Positions 1 through 6,324 of a stretch of DNA of 7,194 nt are shown here, in pieces (position 1 is the first letter of the stretch; each line of letters begins with the position of its first letter). The translations under genes were made by a program, and so were the position numbers. The DNA comes from Deltaproteobacteria bacterium. Lineage in GTDB: Bacteria > Bdellovibrionota > FAC87 > UBA2466. Under the pieces are notes generated by a model. The model was given only the letters and a program-made list of their open reading frames with translations. It was not told where the DNA came from and made no database searches. The stretch is taken from NCBI GenBank assembly GCA_013205415.1, contig JABMMY010000335.1:1-7194 (forward strand). The letters run 5' to 3'.

Positions 1-1437
1 GTACTGAGCGGTTTGAACGTTATAATTCCCAGTTCCAATATGAACGTAGGAACGCATAGAAATTCCTTCCTGCCTAACCACTAAAGCAATTTTGGAATGC
101 GTTTTGAGTCCTTTGATTCCGTAAACCACTTGAACGCCGGCCTTCTCCAAGGCTTGAGCCGCCAAAATATTTCTCTCCTCATCGAATCTAGCTTGGAGTT
201 CAACTAAACAGGCAACCTGTTTGCCCGCAGCAGCTGCTCTTATTAGGTAAGGAATAAATGGGCTATCCTCGCCAGTTCTATAAATTGTCATTTTAATAGC
301 CACAACACTCGGATCTTCGCTGGCGTCTCGAATAAAGCGTTCAACACTACCAGAAAAACTTTCAAAAGGATGATGAATCAAAAGATCTCTCTTCTTAATA
401 GAATCGAAAATACTTTCCTGTGTATCCTTAAACGCATGCGGAGAAATAGGAATCCAAGAATTAAACAACCATTCTCTTTTTCGAATTTCTGCCAGAGGCT
501 CCAACTGATAAAACTCGATACCCATGGGGAGTTCGTATATCTCATTATCTTTTAGGTGGAGTTCCTTTTGTAAAATTGAAAGGATTCTCAAATCTGCTCC
601 AGGAGAATGTTCCAATCTTAAAACTTCAGCAAATCTTCTTTCTTTGAGTTCCTCAGCGACAATCTCAAGCAAATCATCATTTTCATCATCCTCAGAGTCA
701 TCTCGCTCCACAACCACGCTTCGAGTGACTCTGAAAAATGCAAGGCTGATCACTCTCATTCCAGGAAATAACCATTCGAGATGATTGATTATGATGTCAC
801 GTGAACTAATAAACTGTATCTGGTGGCTTTCATCAGAGCAAGGGAGCCTAATCCAAGCTGGAAACAAATTAGGCACTTTCACCCTTGCAAAAACAGGTTC
901 TGCCGGTTCATCTGGGGATTGCAATAAAATACCAATCGAGACTGAAAGATTTGAAATAAAGGGAAAGGGATGCCCACTATCCACCAGAAGAGGAGTTAAT
1001 ACAGGAAAAAAATTCTGCTTAAAAAAGTCCATCGCCCAAGCTTTTTGTGGTTCGCTCAGGTTTTTAAAGTTCACAGTTTCCACTCCCCCCGTGGAAAGCT
1101 CGGGCAGAAGCTGAGTTTGAACAAAATGCGCCTGTTTTTTTAAAAGTGCCTCAACTATTTCGCGAATAGAGCGTAAACTCTTTTCTATACTTTCCTTGTT
1201 TTCTTGGCTTAGGGATGGAGCCTCTTCGCTCTTTCGTTTCATTAATCCAACCCTCTTCATATAATATTCGTCTAAATTGGAGGTGAAAATCGAATGAAAC
1301 TTAAGTCGTTCCAAAAGCGGGTTTTTAGTATTTCTAACCTCTTCAAGAACTCTGTCATTGAAAGCCAACCAACTTAATTCGCGGTCGATGAACCGAAAGC
1401 TGTCTGAGGGCATGTTCATGGAATTGTTTTCTAGCAT
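1..1437 (-). CDS. ppk1: Polyphosphate kinase 1, C-terminus cut by window edge
   Basis: Polyphosphate kinase reversibly transfers the gamma phosphate of ATP to a growing polyphosphate chain through a phosphohistidine. The frame is open for 479 codons from the ATG at 1437 to base 1; I translated all of it and saw no stop or frameshift. Visible landmarks match E. coli Ppk: the N-terminal RELSWLAFN (19-27), SNLDEYY with the ATP-contacting Asn at 54, IYR with Arg387, ELQARFDEE with Arg417, KTHSKI with the likely phosphorylated His447, and HIGTGNYN with the second catalytic His466. Family members are about 690-720 residues, so some 210-240 C-terminal residues lie outside the window. The start overlaps the end of ppx by 7 nt. 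Its Shine-Dalgarno-like GAGG lies inside ppx, 15 nt upstream, which is rather far; Met7 or Met9 are alternative starts but lack a clear site. The overlap implies co-transcription and probably translational coupling with ppx. Confidence 0.97.
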   Translation of the reverse strand, partial: MLENNSMNMPSDSFRFIDRELSWLAFNDRVLEEVRNTKNPLLERLKFHSIFTSNLDEYYMKRVGLMKRKSEEAPSLSQENKESIEKSLRSIREIVEALLKKQAHFVQTQLLPELSTGGVETVNFKNLSEPQKAWAMDFFKQNFFPVLTPLLVDSGHPFPFISNLSVSIGILLQSPDEPAEPVFARVKVPNLFPAWIRLPCSDESHQIQFISSRDIIINHLEWLFPGMRVISLAFFRVTRSVVVERDDSEDDENDDLLEIVAEELKERRFAEVLRLEHSPGADLRILSILQKELHLKDNEIYELPMGIEFYQLEPLAEIRKREWLFNSWIPISPHAFKDTQESIFDSIKKRDLLIHHPFESFSGSVERFIRDASEDPSVVAIKMTIYRTGEDSPFIPYLIRAAAAGKQVACLVELQARFDEERNILAAQALEKAGVQVVYGIKGLKTHSKIALVVRQEGISMRSYVHIGTGNYNVQTAQY

Positions 1438-2981
1438 TTTTTGTAATTTTTTCCTCTAGGTTCAATGAGCAGCTCTTTATCAAACACTTCATGAAATAGG
1501 TCTTTTCTTTGATCCAATCGCAGTTTCGCAAGCTCTACAAAGTCACCGGATGCCACTTTTAAGCAAATAGAGTTTTTTCGAACTGAAGCTTCATGGATCA
1601 CTATTTTTTCCTGATGAGCTGGCCCCAAAGCTTCGCCCACTTGCATGAGACTCAGCAGAACATTAAAAGCCCGTTGTAGCTCCTTCTTTTTAAGTCGGTT
1701 GAAACATGCTTTAGAGAAGTTGGCTCTATGTCCCTCTAAACACAGACAGAGTTGGGCCACCAACTCGATTTCCCATTCCTGAGATAGAGGTAGCTCGGTG
1801 TTTTTTAAAATATAGTAGGTGTGCTTTTCATGTTCGACTGGAGATACAGCCCAGCCTGAGTCTCTAAAAATTGTAGCTATGATAAAATACTCTTTCCAAG
1901 CGAGATCTAAATGATGCAGCGATTTTGTTCTTTCAAATAAGATTTCGGCATTTAAAACCGATTTTTTTAAATTACTCTCTGAACAGCCCAATCGACTTGC
2001 CCTAACAAAAAGAGGAAAGAGATCTAATTCCGATTTAATCTTAATGTCTTTTAAGAGCTTGATTTCCTCAAGCAAAATCCCATCGCGCAATGAAAAGGAG
2101 GTCGGGTGAACCTCTTTGGCTTCCAGAACATTCATGCATTCTTCAAGTAAAATTGCGCCGGCGAGAATGATGTCAATCCGCTTTGGTTCCATTCCGGGCA
2201 CAGCCACAAGCTCTTCTTTGGACATATACGCAATCGTTTCAACAAGTTTATGAAGCTCATCTCGGTGAATGACTTTAGTCCCCACAGTTTCTTTCATGAT
2301 TTTTGAGATAGCTCGGATAGACCCACTAGATCCTATAATGCGTTTAGTTTTCGGCCAGTCCTCAGCGATGAGTTCAGCCAAAATGGTATGCTGAATATAA
2401 GCTCTCAACTCTTCGATAGGATTGTGATTGCTGCTATTTTTTTTGACCGGTGGAATGGTTTTCAAAAAGACTTGCTGTAGACGAGCCGCTCCCAAGGGAA
2501 AACTCACGCAGTGCTCGATCATATTATCACTGCAAATACTAATTTCGGTGCTCCCACCGCCAATATCAACCAGAGCGTATTTCCCTTTGGCAGTTGATTC
2601 CAAAGAAAGAATTGCTGAAGCTATCAACTTCGCCTCTTCTTCACCCGAAATAATGCGCAAATCGATCCCAGTTTTTTTTCGAATGAGGCTTAGAAAGCTC
2701 TTACTGTCTCTAACTTCACGTAAAGTGCTGGTTCCGAAAGCAACAATCCTCTCTACATGAAGGTCATGTGCAATGGCTTTGAATCGGGCAAAAGCATTCA
2801 CCGCTCGAGTCACGGCTTTTGGATCTAAGGTTCCTCTTAAAAAAACTCCCTCTCCCAGTCTTACCATCTGTTTCTCTCGATGCAAGCAACGAATCTGACT
2901 TCCAGGTCCAATTTTTTGCACGTCGAAACGAATCGAGTTGGTTCCAAGATCGATAATACCAATTCTTTTAACTGAATTCAT
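1431..2981 (-). CDS. ppx: Exopolyphosphatase / pppGpp phosphatase (Ppx/GppA family)
   Basis: This 516-residue cytoplasmic enzyme belongs to the ASKHA-fold Ppx/GppA family, which removes terminal phosphate from polyphosphate or converts pppGpp to ppGpp. Signatures are the first phosphate loop IIDLGTNSIRF (9-19), FGTSTLREV (82-90), ISGEEEAKLI (111-120) with the presumed catalytic Glu at 114, the second phosphate loop VDIGGGSTE (138-146), GSSGSI (217-222) and SLRDGIL (297-303). The length matches the long Ppx form (E. coli Ppx is 513 residues), with a C-terminal HD-like helical region from about 320. In that region the HD-type position reads FRDSG (372-376), so the first His appears replaced by Arg. 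The ATG is the first possible start, because an in-frame TAG lies 6 nt upstream. The nearest GAGG is 15 nt away. Being paired with ppk1 favours a polyphosphate role over pppGpp hydrolysis, but sequence alone does not decide it. Confidence 0.95.
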   Translation of the reverse strand: MNSVKRIGIIDLGTNSIRFDVQKIGPGSQIRCLHREKQMVRLGEGVFLRGTLDPKAVTRAVNAFARFKAIAHDLHVERIVAFGTSTLREVRDSKSFLSLIRKKTGIDLRIISGEEEAKLIASAILSLESTAKGKYALVDIGGGSTEISICSDNMIEHCVSFPLGAARLQQVFLKTIPPVKKNSSNHNPIEELRAYIQHTILAELIAEDWPKTKRIIGSSGSIRAISKIMKETVGTKVIHRDELHKLVETIAYMSKEELVAVPGMEPKRIDIILAGAILLEECMNVLEAKEVHPTSFSLRDGILLEEIKLLKDIKIKSELDLFPLFVRASRLGCSESNLKKSVLNAEILFERTKSLHHLDLAWKEYFIIATIFRDSGWAVSPVEHEKHTYYILKNTELPLSQEWEIELVAQLCLCLEGHRANFSKACFNRLKKKELQRAFNVLLSLMQVGEALGPAHQEKIVIHEASVRKNSICLKVASGDFVELAKLRLDQRKDLFHEVFDKELLIEPRGKNYKKC

Positions 2982-3025
2982 GAGCTAGAGATTTTACCTC
3001 TTAAAATCGACTTGGTATAGCCCTT

Positions 3026-3047
3026 AAAAAAGACAGTTTTTAGCTGT
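3026..3047 (-). terminator. Possible weak terminator between acetyltransferase and ppx genes
   Basis: Read on the minus strand, the gap after the acetyltransferase stop contains ACAG, a 7-nt loop, CTGT, then C and six T. The order hairpin-then-T-run fits an intrinsic terminator, but the stem is only 4 bp, so it would be inefficient at best. I found no convincing -35/-10 pair for a separate ppx promoter in the 104-nt gap, which leaves read-through from the upstream genes possible. Confidence 0.22.
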
Positions 3048-3085
3048 TGTTTAGAAAAAATAAGATATCCCATTCATGTTTCCAA

Positions 3086-3736
3086 TCAGGGCTGACATAG
3101 CATTCGTTCAACTAGGGTGCAGCACCTAGGTTCTGTGATATTTTTAAAAGGTCTCTTACCTCCGAAGACAAAACTGTCGTAAGCTACAGAGGCTTTTGTC
3201 TCGAAGCCTAGACTTTTACAAAGGCCTTGGGAAGCCTCTCCTGTGGCCTCAGCAACCGCTGAGGTAAACCCTTTTTCCCGTGCAAAGTTTAAGCTACCCT
3301 TTAAAAGTGCTCTTCCTATCCCATTGCCAGAATAAGCTGGCAACACACCCAGCATATACAGATGAAAAATTTCGACAGGATCAGCGGAAGTTGTTATTAA
3401 GTAACGATTATCTAATTCCTCAAGTAAAGCAAATAGGGGAGAAAACTTTGGGTCCAAATTAAAATCCCTGTAAAGAGGGGCAGTCGACATAGGTTCTGAG
3501 ATGCAAAATCCCACGACTCTGTCCATCTCTGAAATCGCAACCCAGCTTAACTTTTCTGCAACTGCCTTTTCACACACCATGCGAGTGAAGGAGAAGTAAT
3601 CTTCCGACCTAATATCAAGTATGCGGGCTATCGTTTCCCCCCCCGGGGAGGGAAAAGATTGTTGAACACACTCTATTAAGCTGTTGAGATGATTAAATTC
3701 GGCTAACCTATAGATAATTTGCGATTGGATTTTCAT
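3086..3736 (-). CDS. GNAT-family N-acetyltransferase, possibly acting on the decarboxylase product
   Basis: This 216-residue soluble protein has the acetyl-CoA binding core of the GNAT superfamily. The segment LYMLGVLPAYSGNGIGRALL (126-145) is a beta4 strand followed by the pyrophosphate-binding loop, with GNGIGRA matching the usual Q/RxxGxG/A signature. It is followed by ATGEASQGLCKSLGFE (164-179), the late helix and GF strand typical of the family. The arrangement recalls arylalkylamine N-acetyltransferases, but this resemblance is loose and the acceptor is unknown. The start is well supported: AAAAGGAG lies 6 nt before the ATG. The gene begins 29 nt inside the end of the decarboxylase gene, so the two are very likely one transcript and translationally coupled. 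From this context I infer N-acetylation of the amine made upstream; antibiotic, polyamine or protein acetylation cannot be excluded. Codons 31-34 contain a run of eight G. Confidence 0.88.
   Translation of the reverse strand: MKIQSQIIYRLAEFNHLNSLIECVQQSFPSPGGETIARILDIRSEDYFSFTRMVCEKAVAEKLSWVAISEMDRVVGFCISEPMSTAPLYRDFNLDPKFSPLFALLEELDNRYLITTSADPVEIFHLYMLGVLPAYSGNGIGRALLKGSLNFAREKGFTSAVAEATGEASQGLCKSLGFETKASVAYDSFVFGGKRPFKNITEPRCCTLVERMLCQP
3637..3644 (-). repeat. G8 homopolymer tract within the acetyltransferase gene
   Basis: Eight consecutive G on the coding strand span codons 31-34 (Pro-Gly-Gly-Glu), about 100 nt after the start. They lie in a near-palindromic GC block flanked by TTTTCCC and GAAA. 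Gain or loss of one base would shift the frame early and abolish the acetyltransferase core. Such tracts are uncommon in DNA of about 40% G+C. Whether this one varies in length cannot be seen from a single sequence. Confidence 0.6.
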
Positions 3737-4895
3737 GAACCTCTCCTTTTGAGCGGAATGTTAAGTTTTGCAGGGGTTGCCTACTTTTCGATTTTTTAAG
3801 ATCTTGAATAAAATGGTCTACTTTTTCACGGCCGATTCCCGGCATCAAAATAACGTGGGAAATATTGTCTTCACTCGCTAGGTGCCATTTCTCGATGAGA
3901 GGGACTGGTGGTTTTTTGATAACGACAATGTTCGAGTGAGGGTTACACCACGCAGGCCATGAAATCTGCCTAAGAACTTTAAGTGTATACTCAGTCATTT
4001 CCATACAATCTAAGACCCTATCTGTTAGTCCCTGAACCCCCAATTTTTTTATGACCTGCCAAAGAACTAGGACTGAAAACCCATCTCTCGAACCTGATAC
4101 CGTAGAATCAAAGGATTTAATGTACTCCACGGCATTTTGAACTAAATGAATCTTGCTTTTTCTTGTCAGAACTACACCACATGGAATGGGCGAACCCAAG
4201 AATTTGTGTCCGGATATTGCTATACTGTCTATTGCGCAACCAAAATCTACTCTAGGAGCCTCTTCCATTAAAGGCAACATGACCCCGAACAACGCCCCGT
4301 CACAGTGTAAATAAGAACGGCTAACTTGGTTCTTCTGTAATACACATTGTAATTTCTTGATATCATCGATAGCCCCCTTCATTGTTGTCCCGATATTGGC
4401 ACTGAGAATGACTGGGTAATGTTTTAGAGATTTTATAGCGCGATCTAGCTCTGAATAATCTATTTCCCCGTTAGGTTGAGTTGGAATAACGCAGCATTTA
4501 AGCCCCAGCATTTTTACTATTTTTTTTAAGCTGTAATGAGACTCTTCCGAGAAAAAAACGACCCCATCGGGAAATTGCTCCCTCGCCAAGTAAAGACCAA
4601 ACAAGTTCCCTTCGGTACCACCATTGGTCACATAACCCCACAAATCATCTTGTTCAAGCTTTAGTAAATGACCGAAGAATTCAATGACCTCTTTTTCTTG
4701 TGTAAATGTGTTCATCCCGTTATTGCCTACAAAGGGATCCCCCACATTGTTAATGGTGAGATTCAAAAATGGTGAGAGATTTTCGAAGTCTAGAAGCTGA
4801 CAGTTGGGATACCCGATGTAGGTCTCACTCTTTTTAACCAAATCAAAGTGAAGAGAATTTAAGTGTTGTTGCAGTTCTAGGTTGCTTTCATTCAT
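3708..4895 (-). CDS. PLP-dependent group II decarboxylase, histidine/serine decarboxylase-like
   Basis: This 395-residue cytoplasmic PLP enzyme is predicted to decarboxylate an amino acid to its amine. Motifs in order: IGYP (27-30), NNVGDPF (49-55), WGYVTNGGTEGNLFG (86-100), ESHYSLKKIVK (118-128) with His120 as the expected ring-stacking residue, NGEIDY (142-147), ANIGTTMKGAIDDI (166-179), HCDGALFG (197-204) with Asp199 for the pyridine nitrogen, ISGHKFLGSPIPCG (227-240) with the PLP lysine at 231, and SGSRDG (267-272). These fit the bacterial PLP histidine decarboxylases (Morganella type, about 378 residues). However, HCDGALFG, NNVGDPF and SHVILMP (346-352) recall plant serine decarboxylases, so histidine and serine are both candidate substrates. 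Ser321 aligns, from memory, with active-site Ser322 of the Morganella enzyme. About 25 residues extend past the usual C-terminus. GAGGAGG sits 6 nt before the ATG, a strong site. It is the first gene of the cassette with the overlapping acetyltransferase gene. Confidence 0.93.
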   Translation of the reverse strand: MNESNLELQQHLNSLHFDLVKKSETYIGYPNCQLLDFENLSPFLNLTINNVGDPFVGNNGMNTFTQEKEVIEFFGHLLKLEQDDLWGYVTNGGTEGNLFGLYLAREQFPDGVVFFSEESHYSLKKIVKMLGLKCCVIPTQPNGEIDYSELDRAIKSLKHYPVILSANIGTTMKGAIDDIKKLQCVLQKNQVSRSYLHCDGALFGVMLPLMEEAPRVDFGCAIDSIAISGHKFLGSPIPCGVVLTRKSKIHLVQNAVEYIKSFDSTVSGSRDGFSVLVLWQVIKKLGVQGLTDRVLDCMEMTEYTLKVLRQISWPAWCNPHSNIVVIKKPPVPLIEKWHLASEDNISHVILMPGIGREKVDHFIQDLKKSKSRQPLQNLTFRSKGEVHENPIANYL

Positions 4896-5106
4896 TCAGG
4901 GCCTCCTCGAATTATTTTCGAATGTAAGGGTCATGTCTAAGGCAAAGAAAGGCAACACAGAGTTCAGTCAGAAAACCATTTGTTTTCTGTTTGGATGCTA
5001 AAGGTTTTAAGAAAAAGAATTAAAAAATGACTACCCCCACCTAGAAATTTTATCAAAGAGGAATAAAATTAGAATTTTGCCTGATTTCCCTCGGAGAATC
5101 GTAAAT
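4896..5106. promoter_or_regulatory. Divergent intergenic region between decarboxylase and CHAD genes
   Basis: These 211 nt separate two genes read outward, so promoters for both must lie here or inside the neighbouring genes. The region is A/T-rich, especially 5001-5070. I did not find a convincing -35/-10 pair on either strand; the best -35-like hexamer on the plus strand, TTGGAT at 4991-4996, has a poor -10 partner. It contains the Shine-Dalgarno sites of both genes and one perfect inverted repeat, listed separately. The regulatory role follows from gene orientation; no specific site is proven. Confidence 0.55.
4969..4989. repeat. Perfect inverted repeat (8-5-8), candidate operator
   Basis: The arms CAGAAAAC (4969-4976) and GTTTTCTG (4982-4989) are exact reverse complements separated by CATTT. 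The element is about 75 nt upstream of the decarboxylase start and about 120 nt upstream of the CHAD start. No T-run follows on the plus strand, and the site is upstream of both genes, so a terminator is unlikely. A dimeric regulator binding site is the natural reading. The symmetry is seen in the sequence; the binding role is inferred. Confidence 0.5.
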
Positions 5107-6015
5107 ATGCCCTATCAGATTACAAAAAAGGAACCGATTGAAACCTCTTTAAAAAAAATTCTAGTTCTAGGCATCAAAGATGCGACCAGTGTTCTGTCAC
5201 TGAGCAGAGGACTTCACCGAGAGCAATTTAAACAGGCAAGAAAATCATTAAAAAAAGCTCGAGCAGTGCTTTTCTTACTTCGCGGAGCCATTCCTGATGA
5301 AAAGTTTGGAGAGGAAGAAAAGACCCTAAGAGACCTGTCCAGAACCTTCCGTGAAGTTAGGGAAGCTTATGTGACCGAAGAGGTTTTTCAGAGATTTTGC
5401 AATGATAACAAAAACAAAGTTCAGGATGAAGACATAAAGGAGATCACTCATTTTCTTGTCGCAAAGTGCGCTGAGAATGTGGATAAAGTCTTTCAGAAAG
5501 AAAAGAAGCTAAAAGAAGCTATTGGTTTGTTAACAGCAGCGATGGAGCGAATTCCCGAGATTAAAATAAAAGGAGATATCTGGGAATCGATTGAAGAAGC
5601 AATTCGATCTATCTATAGCGAGTGCGCTGAATTGGGGGATTTCTGTCAAGATTCAGACGATGAGAATACGATCATTGCTTGGAGAAAAGCTGTTAAATTT
5701 TTGCATGTTGAGCTAGATTTTTTCGAGGAAGGTTTTAGCTCTGAGATCAAAAAATGGAATCGCAAACTTCTTGAACTTTCTGATTGTTTGGGTGAGTTTC
5801 AAGATCTGACGATGATTCAAGACCAGCTTGATGAGGGGAAAAAGGAAATTAAGAATAAAAAATCACTTGATGAGGTAGTTCAATTGATCAAATCGAGGAA
5901 AAAAAGTTTGAAGAAAATAGCGCGTGAAATCGGTCGTGAAGTCTTTTCCCAAAAACCCAAAGCTTTTATGAAACAATTCTCTTCCGCTACACTTCAATGG
6001 TTCAAGGCCGCATAA
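5107..6015 (+). CDS. CHAD-domain protein, likely polyphosphate-associated
   Basis: This 302-residue all-helical, Lys/Glu-rich protein has two related halves as in CHAD domains, which are known to bind polyphosphate with a basic surface. The first half holds KQARKSLKKAR (42-52), matching the usual HxxRKxxKRLR motif. The second holds IIAWRKAVKFL (189-199) and LGEFQD (228-233), matching HxWRKRVKxLR and LGDLHD. At all three places the usual His appears replaced, by Lys42, Ile190 and Gln232, while most basic residues remain. There is no signal peptide or membrane segment, and no fused CYTH domain within the frame. I chose the ATG at 5107 because GGAG lies 10 nt upstream; a TTG at 5077 in the same frame would add 10 residues but its GAGG is 15 nt away. 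It lies near ppx and ppk1 but is transcribed divergently, which supports a role in polyphosphate binding or granule organisation. Confidence 0.83.
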   Translation: MPYQITKKEPIETSLKKILVLGIKDATSVLSLSRGLHREQFKQARKSLKKARAVLFLLRGAIPDEKFGEEEKTLRDLSRTFREVREAYVTEEVFQRFCNDNKNKVQDEDIKEITHFLVAKCAENVDKVFQKEKKLKEAIGLLTAAMERIPEIKIKGDIWESIEEAIRSIYSECAELGDFCQDSDDENTIIAWRKAVKFLHVELDFFEEGFSSEIKKWNRKLLELSDCLGEFQDLTMIQDQLDEGKKEIKNKKSLDEVVQLIKSRKKSLKKIAREIGREVFSQKPKAFMKQFSSATLQWFKAA

Positions 6016-6322
6016 GAAACTAGTGTCAGTCTCCCAACAAGCTTAATCGGTAGCGGTCACCATACAATTCTTATGGGATGATTTGCGGCGATTATTCGCT
6101 TATTTAGTTTCTGGATATTTTTTATCTAAAGGAATGAGTTGGTCGGGATGTCTTGCCTTAGTTTCTGTTTTTGAAAAATAGAGAAAAACCGGATTGAGTT
6201 ATAATTTCACACCCAGATCCGAAATGTATCAGCGAATTATTTTTTTTAAAATTTTTAAGTGATTTTGGTACGGCGGATACCTCAGCGCTACATCCCCCTT
6301 TCTAGCCAACAGGGGCTTCGTT
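6016..6322. other. Gene-free convergent intergenic region
   Basis: This 307-nt stretch lies between two genes that converge. I see no ORF of useful length and no RNA gene. It is A/T-rich up to about 6265, with an eight-T run at 6240-6247, then turns G/C-richer toward the glycosyltransferase. Besides the two hairpins listed separately, it holds CCATA/TATGG arms at 6060-6076 without a T-run, and a lone TATAAT at 6200-6205 with no matching -35 at normal spacing. Confidence 0.6.
6088..6110 (+). terminator. Possible intrinsic terminator after the CHAD gene
   Basis: GCGA (6088-6091) and TCGC (6096-6099) form a 4-bp stem around TTAT, possibly extended by a G-T pair, followed by the T-rich TTATTTAGTTT. 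It lies about 70 nt after the CHAD stop codon. The stem is short and the T-run is interrupted, so it is only a candidate. Confidence 0.28.
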
Positions 6323-6324
6323 TT
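6295..6324 (+). terminator. Possible second terminator hairpin at the glycosyltransferase end
   Basis: CCCCT (6295-6299) and AGGGG (6311-6315) pair across an 11-nt loop, and CTTCGTTTT follows on the plus strand. On the minus strand the same stem lies just after the glycosyltransferase stop but has no T-run. It could shield the glycosyltransferase from antisense transcription from the CHAD side. The evidence is modest. Confidence 0.27.

Noticed and set aside
370..1114. Three plus-strand ORFs (370-555, 524-784, 785-1114) tiled opposite ppk1
   Set aside because: The minus strand here encodes an unbroken PPK1 with its motifs in order. The plus-strand products show low-complexity Ser-rich or unrecognisable sequence, as expected of antisense shadows.
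2437..2444. A8/T8 run inside ppx as a slippage site
   Set aside because: Runs of this length are expected in A/T-rich DNA, and the spot falls in a variable linker (residues about 179-186). Nothing else suggests a switch.
2428..2760. Plus-strand ORF opposite ppx
   Set aside because: It lies antisense to the conserved phosphate-loop region of ppx and resembles no family I recognise.
3280..3462. Plus-strand 60-residue ORF opposite the acetyltransferase gene
   Set aside because: It lies antisense to the conserved acetyl-CoA binding region and has no credible ribosome binding site or domain.
5077..5106. TTG start adding 10 residues to the CHAD protein
   Set aside because: The ATG at 5107 has GGAG at normal spacing, and the domain begins shortly after it. 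The TTG has only a GAGG 15 nt upstream, so I kept the ATG, with some doubt.
6171..6247. Possible small RNA: TTGAAA at 6171, TATAAT at 6200-6205, T-run ending at 6247
   Set aside because: The hexamer spacing is 23 nt, too long for a standard promoter. The transcript would be only about 35 nt, with no stable hairpin directly before the T-run.
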